A stretch of DNA of 40,280 nt. Source: an uncultured Alphaproteobacteria bacterium (lineage in GTDB: Bacteria > Pseudomonadota > Alphaproteobacteria > HIMB59 > GCA-002718135). Every line of letters starts with the position of its first letter. Position 1 is the first letter of the stretch. Positions 9,179 through 17,639 of this stretch are shown in pieces. The notes below the pieces were generated by a model that saw nothing but the letters and a program-made list of their open reading frames with translations, made no database searches and had not been told where the DNA came from. The stretch is taken from contig CACGTA010000010.1 of assembly GCA_902575815.1 (NCBI GenBank), positions 1-40,280 on the forward strand, given 5' to 3'. Both the position numbers and the translations under genes were made by a program.

Positions 9179-10057
9179 CTAATTACCAACATCTTCTTTT
9201 ACTAAAACTGAACGTAAGTAAAAATATGAAAAGACTAATCCCACTAAACTAATTAGAACTGCAACAGATGCTGCATATCCTAAATCAAATAAAACAAAAC
9301 CTTCTCTATACATTGTCACTGCAAGAACTTCAGAGTAACGTCCTGGGCCTCCTTGTGTCATAACCCAAACTTGATCAAAGACTCGAAAACTATTTATCAA
9401 AGCAAGAAGGGAGGCAATAACAAAATAAGGCATAATCATCGGTATTACTATTTTAAAAACTAATGTAAGACCTTTGGCACCATCAATTTTTGCAGCTTCA
9501 AGTTGTTCTTTAGGCATTCCTTGAAGACCAACGATAAATATCATCATATTAATACCAGTGGTTTGCCAAGTATAAGCACCAATCATTGAGTAGGTATTTT
9601 CAGGCGCTCTAAATAACCAATCTCTTACCAAGTGATCATAGCCAATAAGAGATAGAATTTGATTTATTAATCCACTTTTATCTAAAATAAAGCCAAATAA
9701 AACACCTGCAGCAGCTGCGGATACAGTGGCAGGTAAATAAACTAAAATTTGAAAATAATTTGACCTTGGCAAAAATTGCATTGAGTAGGCAAATAAAAAA
9801 CCTATAGCAACTGGAAAAACAGTAGCAAAAACTGTCCAAATAATTGTGTTATAAATAGGAGTTATATAATTCGGATCTAAAAATAATCTAACATAGTTAT
9901 CAAAACCAATAAATTTTGCAGGATTAAGTCCATCATTATCTGTGAAACTCATTACCAAGGTTCTAAGAATTGGATAAATACAAATTAAACCTACTAGTAT
10001 AACTGCAGGGGCAACATAAAAGTAAGCTTGATTTTTATCTTTTTTTAAAAAACTCAT
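9179..10057 (-). CDS. CUT1 ABC transporter B permease, MalF type
   Basis: Inner-membrane sugar permease (292 residues). It starts MSFLKKDKNQAYFYVAP, typical of the MalF/UgpA group. The EAA loop is EQLEAAKIDGAKGLTLVFKIV and the conserved FRVFDQVWVMTQGGPGRYSE segment before the last helices is present. It lies between binding protein B (separated by a hairpin-bearing 53-base gap) and the MalG-type permease (2-base gap). No ATPase is encoded in this operon. Confidence 0.91.
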   Translation of the reverse strand: MSFLKKDKNQAYFYVAPAVILVGLICIYPILRTLVMSFTDNDGLNPAKFIGFDNYVRLFLDPNYITPIYNTIIWTVFATVFPVAIGFLFAYSMQFLPRSNYFQILVYLPATVSAAAAGVLFGFILDKSGLINQILSLIGYDHLVRDWLFRAPENTYSMIGAYTWQTTGINMMIFIVGLQGMPKEQLEAAKIDGAKGLTLVFKIVIPMIMPYFVIASLLALINSFRVFDQVWVMTQGGPGRYSEVLAVTMYREGFVLFDLGYAASVAVLISLVGLVFSYFYLRSVLVKEDVGN

Positions 10058-10069
10058 AAAATTTTAATT

Positions 10070-10097
10070 AATAGCTCCTAAAAAGTTAGGAGCTATT
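10070..10097 (-). promoter_or_regulatory. 12-bp perfect stem-loop between binding protein B and its permease
   Basis: AATAGCTCCTAA (10070-10081), a 4-base loop and the exact complement (10086-10097). In the direction of the operon (minus) the stem is followed by TTAATTAAAATTTT, a weak U-rich tail, so it could act as a leaky terminator or as a 3' barrier protecting the binding-protein mRNA. It matches in position the hairpins after the other three binding-protein genes. Confidence 0.7.
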
Positions 10098-10110
10098 TTT
10101 TTTAAGTAAA

Positions 10111-11343
10111 TTAATTATTACTCCAGTAGTTGTCTGCAATAGTTTGTAGATTTTCCATTACATCCTTATAGCTTGAAGGATCTAAAACAAATTTAGAAAT
10201 CTCATCAACTGCAGCTTCACAAATTTCAGTAGGAGTAGCCTCCCAATATCTGTTAATTTGTCTGTATCCACCGTCATTAATTTCCTTTACTAGCTGACCA
10301 ACTTCTCCAGCTGGTAAGGCTGCGCCTAAGTTATGTGGAGGGAAGAACATTAATTCTGTCCACTTTGCTGAAGCTTCTTTAGACATCCAGAAATCAATAG
10401 CATCCATTGCAGCATCTTTATTTTTTGCATTAGCTGCTACCATAATTGGTCCAGCTTCAAAAATTACTGAAGGTTGCATTGAAGCATCTTTGTTAGGCAC
10501 AATAAAGTATCCCCACTCTTCCCCTTCAGCTATACCGCCTCCAGTTACTGTAGATGCAAACCAAGTCCCAACTAGCATATGAGCAACATCACCCTTAGAG
10601 AAACTATTGTTCATTGAATCTCCAGTAGTGAATCCAAAAGCTGCACTTCCATCATCCATCCAGCCTTTATCCATCCAAGATTTCCAAGTTAAAAATGCTT
10701 CTTCAACTTGAGGATCAGTATATTTAGCTCTACCTTCCATTAGGTCTTCATAAAAATCAGGATCAGATCTAATTAGAAATTCTTCAAACCAAATAAATGC
10801 TGGCCATCTACCTTCAATTGTTTGGCCTACTGGTGTTCTTCCAGATGCTTTAATTTTTTCAAAGTTTGATTCCATTTCTTCCCAAGTTTTTGGCTCACTT
10901 AAACCTAGTTCTTTGTAAACATTTTTATTGTAATACATTGGCCAAAAAGCGATCAAACTTGGAACAGCGTAAGTCTTACCATCAAATTGAAATGCTTTTG
11001 CAAGATCCGCTGATACCTCTCCACTTGAAACATATTTATCCCAAATAGGAGAAAGGTCCTCAACTAAACCTGAATCAACCATTTCTTTCATTCTGTATCC
11101 AGCCCACCAAGTAAATAGTCCTGGCGGATCTGCTCTCAGTGATTGTCTCACAGCAGCTTGATAGCTTGAAGTGTCTGAAAATGGAGTAATCTCATAAGAG
11201 TTATTTCCATCCATAGCAAAAGTTTCTGTCCACCAATCTTGCCATCCAGCTTTATCATGGAAAAGCGTAACGTCACCAGCTTTTGAAATATTTGCAGTCA
11301 AGAGAAGCGCTGTACTTAAAAAAATAAATAAAATTTTTTTCAT
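10111..11343 (-). CDS. Extracellular sugar-binding protein of CUT1 ABC transporter B
   Basis: Periplasmic solute-binding protein of the SBP_bac_1 group, 410 residues, with a Sec signal peptide (MKKILFIFLSTALLLTAN, cleavage near SKA-G). The mature sequence has the usual two-lobe features, including KTYAVPSLIAFWPMYYNKNV at the hinge. It is rich in aromatic residues around the expected ligand cleft (GWQDWW near the N-terminus, LFTWWAGY), consistent with carbohydrate stacking. ATG 11343 is chosen because GGGAGG lies four bases upstream; the longer frame would start inside the leader hairpin region. It is flanked by two GH38-like enzymes and two permeases, so the natural ligand is probably a substrate of those enzymes. 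Confidence 0.9.
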   Translation of the reverse strand: MKKILFIFLSTALLLTANISKAGDVTLFHDKAGWQDWWTETFAMDGNNSYEITPFSDTSSYQAAVRQSLRADPPGLFTWWAGYRMKEMVDSGLVEDLSPIWDKYVSSGEVSADLAKAFQFDGKTYAVPSLIAFWPMYYNKNVYKELGLSEPKTWEEMESNFEKIKASGRTPVGQTIEGRWPAFIWFEEFLIRSDPDFYEDLMEGRAKYTDPQVEEAFLTWKSWMDKGWMDDGSAAFGFTTGDSMNNSFSKGDVAHMLVGTWFASTVTGGGIAEGEEWGYFIVPNKDASMQPSVIFEAGPIMVAANAKNKDAAMDAIDFWMSKEASAKWTELMFFPPHNLGAALPAGEVGQLVKEINDGGYRQINRYWEATPTEICEAAVDEISKFVLDPSSYKDVMENLQTIADNYWSNN

Positions 11344-11347
11344 TTTA

Positions 11348-11353
11348 CCTCCC
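11348..11353 (-). promoter_or_regulatory. Shine-Dalgarno GGGAGG fixing the start of binding protein B
   Basis: GGGAGG on the minus strand with a 4-base spacer to ATG 11343. It decides against the in-frame ATG 11370, which lies on the far side of this site. Confidence 0.72.
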
Positions 11354-11360
11354 AAAATTA

Positions 11361-11381
11361 AAACCAACAAAAGGTTGGTTT
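11361..11381 (-). terminator. Stem-loop between GH38-like enzyme 2 and binding protein B
   Basis: AAACCAAC / GTTGGTTT, an 8-bp stem with a 5-base loop. Read on the minus strand it is followed by TAATTTT and then by the ribosome site of binding protein B seven to eight bases later. It could be a partial terminator for the upstream glycosidase gene or a leader hairpin controlling binding-protein translation. The stem is short, so function is uncertain. Confidence 0.4.
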
Positions 11382-11418
11382 ATTGAATACTTAAATACTA
11401 TACATAAATATTCAAAAC

Positions 11419-14079
11419 TCATAACATCAATTTTAAAGTTTTAATTTCATTTTCTACAAATGAAAGTTTAAAACTATTTTCATCATTTTTGACTTCATCC
11501 AGATTTTTTTCTAGAATATTTGTTTCATAAATCTTCTTAATATTAAATTTGATTTCAAATTTACATTCACAATTTTGTTTGCCCAGATTTTGTGCTCTAA
11601 TAATAATAGAATTTGAATCACTACTTGGCTTAAGAGTATAATTAATTAATTGTGAGTCACACGAAATAAATGTTTCCTCAATTTTATCTGAAACTCTTTT
11701 TTTATCTCTTAAAATAATAGGTGGAGATAATGAGTCTAATCCAAATTTAAATGAAGTAGAATTATCAAAATCATGGGAATGTGTCTGAAATCTAAAGCGA
11801 AAGGGAATTAAACCATCTTGTGATGCTTTAAAATTTACCATCCAATGATTATTTATTGCCCAAGAATAAAGATGAGGCCCTTCAGGATTTAGATCACCAG
11901 TACCAGTCCACTTTCCAGCAGTAATACCACCTAAATTTAGCAAGGGTGCATCTAAAGATGCCATTGAGATACCTTTTGAGCCATCTGATACATTAATATA
12001 TCGATGTACCGGATACCAATCTTTAGCAGCTCCTGTTAATTGATCATCATTAGGAACTGAATTAATTCCATTTAGATCTAAATTAAATTTAAAATTTTCT
12101 AAATTTAAAGGGAACGCGAAAAAAACAGCTTCTGGGTCTGTTACAGGCTTTTTATCAATAGACCAATGAACATTTAGTGCTTTTATATTTTTCTGAAGAA
12201 AAATAACACAAGTTCCTTGCATTATACCTTTAGCTTGAATTGATATTTCAATTTTTACTTCATCATTTTCAATTACTGCATCTTTAACTATGACCTTTTC
12301 AGGTTTAGATCTAATGTAAGGAGTGTCTTTTAGTCCAATAAAAAAATCATCATGCGAAAAATCAAAATTATTAATTGCTAATCTTCCTTCCTTAGAATCA
12401 ACTTCTTCATAAATATAATCTCCAAAACCATGATTGTTAACTTTTGAAGCAAAATTGTAGTCGAGTTCTTTATCAAAAAATTCTTCTATAGTTCCATTGG
12501 TAGTATCTACTTTTATTCTATAATATTTATTTTCAATTATATTTTTATTTGAAACTAGATCTGTCTGATCATCAGATTTTGAGATATCAACAAATTTATA
12601 TCCAAATGCTGGAAGCTTAGTAGAAATTTTTCTTACCGGTGTATGTGGCCTAAAACCACCCCAACTCGCTCCTCTTTCAAAAAAAGTGTCTAGCACTCCA
12701 ACAGGAGCCAAACCCCATCTGGCTTCTGGCTCTTCAATTACAATTTCTCGTTCAAACGGTAGAGTATTTATTACTAAAAGTTCATTGGAATTAGGATCTG
12801 GATAAGCAACTGATTCTTCATGATCTCCAAGATTAAAGTTACCCTCAACTTTTTGATCTGCAGAAGCAGATGTTGAATCATATAATGGATCAGATACCAG
12901 TTCAGCAAACTTGTTTGAAGATTTGGCAAGAAGATCGTGTGTTTCCATAGCAGCATTGTATGCATACCAAGATTTTTTATTCCAAATTGCTTTTGAAAAT
13001 AATGACTCTGGCATATCTATTGAAGTATAAGCTCCCCAAGTATGCTCGTCATATAAAGTCATGTTCTCATATATAGATTCGACTTTTTTGCTATTCCAAC
13101 CAGATTTCTCAAATATTTTTAAAATAGACTCAGTTGCTTCATAGGATAATAAAAGTTCATGGGTTTTTCTATTTAATCCTGTTTCGTAACTACTTGATCC
13201 TGGTCCATCAGTCCAATGATCTGTCCAATCGCCTCTTTGCGTTTGCATTTTATCTTTATAATCTTCATTAAGTTTTTTACCAAACTCAGAAACAGTTAAA
13301 AATTCCATCTTCAATTCGTTATTCTCATTCCAAGATTTTACAAAATTAGACATTCTTTCATCAGGAGGACCATTGTCTACTCTAATTGGATGAGTTGACT
13401 CACAATATAAAAAGTCATAATTATAAGAATCATCATTTTCTAATTTATTTAGAAATCTAGGTAAGAGTTTATCTGTAAATTTTTTATTACCAAAACCCAC
13501 TTGACTTCTTCCGAATAAATAATGAAATCCATTCCACGCTATAATATTTCTTTTAGAAGGTCCTTGCCAGATAAATGCACCTGGAAATGGTTTGACTCTT
13601 GCGCCTCTAATGGGATTAACTGCTATTGAAAAAAAATCTATACCTATCATTGATAATAATTCAGCGAATACCCAACTAACTCCATTGACATCATCCTGCA
13701 TCGCAGCAGTAATATCAATATTGTAATCATCTTTTAATATTTTAACTGGATACAAACTCCGAATCATTTGTTCCATACTTAATAAAGGTGTGAAGTTATA
13801 TTGCATTCCTGCTACATCAATTCTTCCTTTTTTATACCATTCAATAAATCTATCAATTTGTGATGATTTTGCATTTTTTAAATATTCGATAAATGGACCA
13901 GTTGTTTCTACAGTCCATTTGTATTTTGACTCTTTTGGATAATCATTTGTTTTTTCTATTAAATCTAAAGCTTGTTCAACAAATTCTCCGTGTTGTCTGA
14001 AACAAGCATCTTGGTAGTCAGTAAAACCAATATCGGTGTGTGAGTGGTTACATATGTAAATTTTCTTAATTTTAGACAT
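11419..14079 (-). CDS. GH38-like glycosidase 2 (alpha-mannosidase-like, cytoplasmic)
   Basis: Paralogue of the GH38-like enzyme at the other end of the same operon (886 residues). The HxHxDxG motif is NHSHTDIGFT (H14, D16). Candidate nucleophile Asp130 lies in MQDDVNGVSWV and the candidate third zinc histidine H346 in YDEHTWGAYTS. Both enzymes share GDW-x-D-x-W and NGPP/NAPP segments. There is no signal peptide. ATG 14079 is used because the longer frame begins only with TTG 14103; no clear ribosome site is seen. It heads the minus-strand operon and is divergent from the AGE isomerase gene across 73 bases, a natural place for a shared control region. GH38 relationship is strong; exact linkage specificity is unknown. 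Confidence 0.75.
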   Translation of the reverse strand: MSKIKKIYICNHSHTDIGFTDYQDACFRQHGEFVEQALDLIEKTNDYPKESKYKWTVETTGPFIEYLKNAKSSQIDRFIEWYKKGRIDVAGMQYNFTPLLSMEQMIRSLYPVKILKDDYNIDITAAMQDDVNGVSWVFAELLSMIGIDFFSIAVNPIRGARVKPFPGAFIWQGPSKRNIIAWNGFHYLFGRSQVGFGNKKFTDKLLPRFLNKLENDDSYNYDFLYCESTHPIRVDNGPPDERMSNFVKSWNENNELKMEFLTVSEFGKKLNEDYKDKMQTQRGDWTDHWTDGPGSSSYETGLNRKTHELLLSYEATESILKIFEKSGWNSKKVESIYENMTLYDEHTWGAYTSIDMPESLFSKAIWNKKSWYAYNAAMETHDLLAKSSNKFAELVSDPLYDSTSASADQKVEGNFNLGDHEESVAYPDPNSNELLVINTLPFEREIVIEEPEARWGLAPVGVLDTFFERGASWGGFRPHTPVRKISTKLPAFGYKFVDISKSDDQTDLVSNKNIIENKYYRIKVDTTNGTIEEFFDKELDYNFASKVNNHGFGDYIYEEVDSKEGRLAINNFDFSHDDFFIGLKDTPYIRSKPEKVIVKDAVIENDEVKIEISIQAKGIMQGTCVIFLQKNIKALNVHWSIDKKPVTDPEAVFFAFPLNLENFKFNLDLNGINSVPNDDQLTGAAKDWYPVHRYINVSDGSKGISMASLDAPLLNLGGITAGKWTGTGDLNPEGPHLYSWAINNHWMVNFKASQDGLIPFRFRFQTHSHDFDNSTSFKFGLDSLSPPIILRDKKRVSDKIEETFISCDSQLINYTLKPSSDSNSIIIRAQNLGKQNCECKFEIKFNIKKIYETNILEKNLDEVKNDENSFKLSFVENEIKTLKLML

Positions 14080-14152
14080 GAATTTAGTATATTTATATTG
14101 CAACTAATGACAAGGCCTTTTACTTACAAAATGAAGTTGTATATATGAAATT

Positions 14153-15334
14153 ATGGCATTTTTCTCAGAAAAATTTTTATTAGATCACATCTATAAAATT
14201 ATTAATTTTTATTATCCAAAATGTATAGATAAAAAATATGGTGGTTATATCAATCAATTCTATGATGATGGGGAAATAGCAGATTATGATACAAAGCATA
14301 TAGTTGGTACCTGCAGATTTATTTATAATTTTTCAACTTGTTATAATTTATTTAAGAATAATGATTTTGCTGAAGCAGCAAAACATGGATTAAAATTTTT
14401 ATATAATAAGCATAAAAGAAAAGATGGTTCATACATATGGGTTATGGATAAGGATCAAATCAGTGATAAAACAAGACACTGTTATGGAATGGCTTTTGTT
14501 CTTCTGGCATATGCCATAGCTACCAAATATAAAATTGAAGAAGAAGATAATAAAAATAAAATCTATGAAACATATAATTTCTTAGAAAATTATTTTTTTG
14601 AAAAAAAATTTGGAATGTATGTTGATGTAATTGATGGAGATAATTTTAATACAATAGATTCTTACCGAGGCCAAAATGCGAATATGCATTTATGTGAGGC
14701 TCTACTATGTTGCTATGAAGCCACAAGAGATACTATATTTCTAAAAAGAGCTAAAAATATCGCTAACAAAATTTGTAATGATTTAACTTATAAAGACAAT
14801 TATGTTTGGGAACACTATAATGAGAATTGGGAACATGATTGGGAATACAATATAAATGATCCCAAACATTTATTTCGCCCTTATGGGTTTTTACCTGGAC
14901 ATTTTTTTGAGTGGGCTAAATTACTAATGAATATTTACAGACATGATAATGAAAATTGGCTTATTAAAAAATCAGAGGCCTTATTTGATATTTCTATAAC
15001 TAATAGTTGGGATAAAAAAAATGGAGGAATTTTTTATACCTTTGACAGAGAGAAAAAAATTTTAGACACGGATAAATACTATTGGGTTCATTCTGAAATG
15101 ATAGCTGCAGCTGCTGGACTTCATAAATTAACGAACAATACAATGTATCTTGAATGGTACGATAAATGTTGGGAGTATGTAATACAGAACTTTTCAGACG
15201 AAAAATATGGAGGATGGTATAGGGTACTAAATGTTAAAAATGAGAAATATGACAACTATAAAAGCCCGCCTGCAAAAACAGACTATCATCCAATTGCAGC
15301 ATGTAGTGAAGCTCTATTATATTTAAAGTTTTAA
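14153..15334 (+). CDS. AGE-family epimerase/isomerase, probably D-mannose isomerase
   Basis: N-acylglucosamine 2-epimerase superfamily protein (393 residues, usual length), an (alpha/alpha)6 barrel that interconverts sugars at C1/C2. Visible active-site signatures are R55 in GTCRFIYN, NANMH (H179), PGHFFEWAKLL (H250) and KTDYHP near the C-terminus (H379). The NANMH plus KTDYHP combination is what I know from mannose isomerases and YihS-like aldose-ketose isomerases rather than GlcNAc epimerases. The setting next to mannosidase-like enzymes supports release of mannose followed by isomerisation to fructose. No fructokinase is visible in the window. It is monocistronic, divergent from the GH38 operon, and its stop codon overlaps the convergent aldolase stop by four bases. 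Confidence 0.82.
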   Translation: MAFFSEKFLLDHIYKIINFYYPKCIDKKYGGYINQFYDDGEIADYDTKHIVGTCRFIYNFSTCYNLFKNNDFAEAAKHGLKFLYNKHKRKDGSYIWVMDKDQISDKTRHCYGMAFVLLAYAIATKYKIEEEDNKNKIYETYNFLENYFFEKKFGMYVDVIDGDNFNTIDSYRGQNANMHLCEALLCCYEATRDTIFLKRAKNIANKICNDLTYKDNYVWEHYNENWEHDWEYNINDPKHLFRPYGFLPGHFFEWAKLLMNIYRHDNENWLIKKSEALFDISITNSWDKKNGGIFYTFDREKKILDTDKYYWVHSEMIAAAAGLHKLTNNTMYLEWYDKCWEYVIQNFSDEKYGGWYRVLNVKNEKYDNYKSPPAKTDYHPIAACSEALLYLKF

Positions 15335-15882
15335 ATATTTGTTGATCCAACTGCTATAACATTTTCGAGAGAAAAATAATTATCTTTATTTTCATTATTG
15401 ATACCACCAGTTGGAATGAATTTAATTTCATTAAAAATCTCTTCTAAAAACTTTAAAGATTTTACTCCACCATTTTTTTCAGCATGAAAATATTTAAGAA
15501 TGTTACAATCATACTCAATTGCGGTTAATATCTCTGACGGAGTTGAGACACCCGGAATAAATAAGAACTGATTTTTCTTTGCAAAATCTAACATTTTTAT
15601 ATTAGTGCCGGGAGATACATAGAAATCAAATTTAAATTTAGTAACTTCTTCAAACACTTTTAAAGATTTGATTGAGCCTAATCCAATAGTTATGTTTGGA
15701 TTTTGTTCCTTTAAATTTATAGCTGTTTCTAATGCATCATGACTTCTTAATGTAATCTCGATGACTTTATATTTTTCTAAAACAAGTCTATTAAATTTAT
15801 CTATTATATCTTGAGAACTTCCTTTCCCAATAATTGGTAAGATTTTTTGATTCTCAATTACTTTTATAATTTCAGTTGACAT
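15331..15882 (-). CDS. eda: KDPG/KHG aldolase, C-terminally short
   Basis: 2-keto-3-deoxy-6-phosphogluconate aldolase, a class I Schiff-base enzyme yielding pyruvate and glyceraldehyde-3-phosphate. The catalytic pieces are present: IEITLRS (E42 and R46) and the Schiff-base lysine K130 in LKYFHAEKNGG, where E. coli Eda has KFFPAE. GVST and PTGGIN follow as expected. It is 183 residues against about 205-213 in the family: the protein stops at the VGSTNI segment that aligns with GGSWLV, losing roughly 27 C-terminal residues. The Pro-to-His change beside the active lysine is also unusual. It is the last gene of the array, overlaps KDG kinase by 11 bases, and takes the kinase product as substrate. 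Confidence 0.82.
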   Translation of the reverse strand: MSTEIIKVIENQKILPIIGKGSSQDIIDKFNRLVLEKYKVIEITLRSHDALETAINLKEQNPNITIGLGSIKSLKVFEEVTKFKFDFYVSPGTNIKMLDFAKKNQFLFIPGVSTPSEILTAIEYDCNILKYFHAEKNGGVKSLKFLEEIFNEIKFIPTGGINNENKDNYFSLENVIAVGSTNI

Positions 15883-16783
15883 AGAGTTTATGGTTAAAAT
15901 TTTTTTTTGGAATTATAGCTCCTTTAAAATTAGCAACATTTTTTCCTAAACGATGTGCTAGTTTTACACAATCTTTAGTTTCACAGCCATTAAAATAATT
16001 ATAAAGAAAACATGCATTAAATGCATCTCCACATGCCGTCGTATCTTTTACTTTATTGACTAAATAAAATTTATATTTTTCAAAATTACCTTTATTAAAA
16101 ACATTAATCTCTCCATTACCTAATCGAAAAACTATAATTTTATTTTTATAATTCCTGTTAATAATTGTTTTGTGGTTTTTTAGGCCTAAGTTATTAATAT
16201 CTTCTTTTGTCATAAATATAATATCAGCTATATTACTAAACTTAATCATGGTTTGTTGTGCAATTTTTTTACTTTTCCAATTTTTTATTCTTACATTAAA
16301 ATCAAAACAGATTTTTGTTCCACTATTCTTTAATGATTTTAAAATCTTATAAAATTTACTAATACTTTTTTGCTCATATATTGATAATGAAATTCCAGAA
16401 AAATAAATTGCGTTATACTTAGAAATTTGATTGAACATTTTTTTAGAATTTACATCTTCAAATAATGTTTTGGCAGCAGAATTTGATCTCCAATAAAAAA
16501 ATGTTCTTTCCCCCTTTTTATTATTTTGGATGAGATATAAACCTAATGTTTTATTTTTATTTTGAAAAATATTATTTATTTGAACGTTTTCTTTTTTTAG
16601 GAAGTTTAACATCTTTATACTTAATTCATCTTTACCTACTGAAGAAATATATGAAGATTTAGCACCCAATCTTGATAAATATATTGCTGTATTAGCTGTA
16701 TCACCAGCAAAACTTTGTCTAAAAAAGTTATCATTCATATTCGATAGTTCAATCATACATTCGCCTATCGAACAGATATGCAT
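15872..16783 (-). CDS. kdgK: 2-keto-3-deoxygluconate kinase
   Basis: PfkB/ribokinase-family sugar kinase (303 residues) that phosphorylates KDG to KDPG. It resembles E. coli KdgK throughout. IGECMIEL opens the protein, FAGDTANTAIY is the substrate-binding region, GERTFFYWR is the diagnostic KdgK segment, YFSGISLSI follows, and DTTACGDAF near residue 250 carries the catalytic aspartate and anion hole. The C-terminal GAIIP is also conserved. ATG 16783 is used rather than the TTG one codon upstream. It lies five bases after the SMP-30 gene and overlaps the aldolase gene, so kinase and aldolase are coupled. It is the common sink for the 2-keto-3-deoxy acids the surrounding genes would make. Confidence 0.9.
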   Translation of the reverse strand: MHICSIGECMIELSNMNDNFFRQSFAGDTANTAIYLSRLGAKSSYISSVGKDELSIKMLNFLKKENVQINNIFQNKNKTLGLYLIQNNKKGERTFFYWRSNSAAKTLFEDVNSKKMFNQISKYNAIYFSGISLSIYEQKSISKFYKILKSLKNSGTKICFDFNVRIKNWKSKKIAQQTMIKFSNIADIIFMTKEDINNLGLKNHKTIINRNYKNKIIVFRLGNGEINVFNKGNFEKYKFYLVNKVKDTTACGDAFNACFLYNYFNGCETKDCVKLAHRLGKNVANFKGAIIPKKNFNHKLYVN

Positions 16784-16788
16784 CAATC

Positions 16789-17628
16789 TTACTTATATAA
16801 ACTTGAAATATCTATTTCGGTAATATGCCATCTACCTAAGTTTGCAGTATACATGGTATTGCCATCTTCAGATATTGCAATATTTGTTGGATGCGCCATC
16901 GTTGTACAATGTTTATCTTCTATTAAAAGTTTGGTATCACCTTTAGTATCAGCAATATAAATTCTTGAAGGTTCGTAACAACTTATAAATAAGTTATTAT
17001 CTTTATCAAATGCTAAACCATCTGGAACTACAGCAATATTTTCTGTAAAAATTTCTTTTTTACCAAACGAGCCATCATCGTTAATAGGCAATCTTGAAAC
17101 ACAAGGATGGAATGATTCAACCACATATAAAAAATTACCATCAGGGGATAAACACATGCCGTTTGCAAAATTAAATAACTCTTCAGAGCAAGGACCTCCT
17201 GCACCACTAGTTAAATCAAACTTATAAAGACCAATTCCTTTTTCATTAAAACCAAAACTATCTGAAACATATATACTATTTCTTTTACTATCAATTACAG
17301 GATAATTTGGTATTTTTGGACCTTTAGCAAATTCTGTAAAAGTTTTATTACTACTATCATATTTGTATAATGCAGCTTCTTTCATTTCACATGCAAACAC
17401 ATTTTTGTTTGAGTCAATAGCTATACCTAAGATAAATCCTCCACTACTCGCAAGGCATTCCATTTTAGATTTATCTTTTTCAATTTTCATTATTTCTCCA
17501 TTTTCTGTTCCACAATACACATAACCTTCATCATCCAAAGCGACCCCTTCTGGATGTTGTAATCTTGGATTAGAAAATATTCCATCATAATAAACTTTAG
17601 CTTTATCTGAATCTAAAATTGGGTTCAT
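16789..17628 (-). CDS. SMP-30/gluconolactonase-family lactonase 1
   Basis: Six-bladed beta-propeller of the SMP-30/gluconolactonase/LRE family (279 residues). It would hydrolyse an aldonolactone produced by an upstream dehydrogenase. Repeating blade motifs are seen: HPEGVALDDEGYVYCG, GIAIDSNKNVFACE, FANGMCLSPDGNFLYVVE, PDGLAFDKDNNLFISC and HPTNIAISEDGNTMYTAN. Candidate metal ligands are E20, the Asn in FANGM, and Asp in VPDGLAFD. No signal peptide. ATG 17628 follows GGGAGG with a five-base spacer, an unusually strong ribosome site for an internal operon gene. The position between a CoA-transferase-like gene and kdgK suggests lactone opening within the same route. Confidence 0.83.
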   Translation of the reverse strand: MNPILDSDKAKVYYDGIFSNPRLQHPEGVALDDEGYVYCGTENGEIMKIEKDKSKMECLASSGGFILGIAIDSNKNVFACEMKEAALYKYDSSNKTFTEFAKGPKIPNYPVIDSKRNSIYVSDSFGFNEKGIGLYKFDLTSGAGGPCSEELFNFANGMCLSPDGNFLYVVESFHPCVSRLPINDDGSFGKKEIFTENIAVVPDGLAFDKDNNLFISCYEPSRIYIADTKGDTKLLIEDKHCTTMAHPTNIAISEDGNTMYTANLGRWHITEIDISSLYK

Positions 17629-17639
17629 AAATACCTCCC

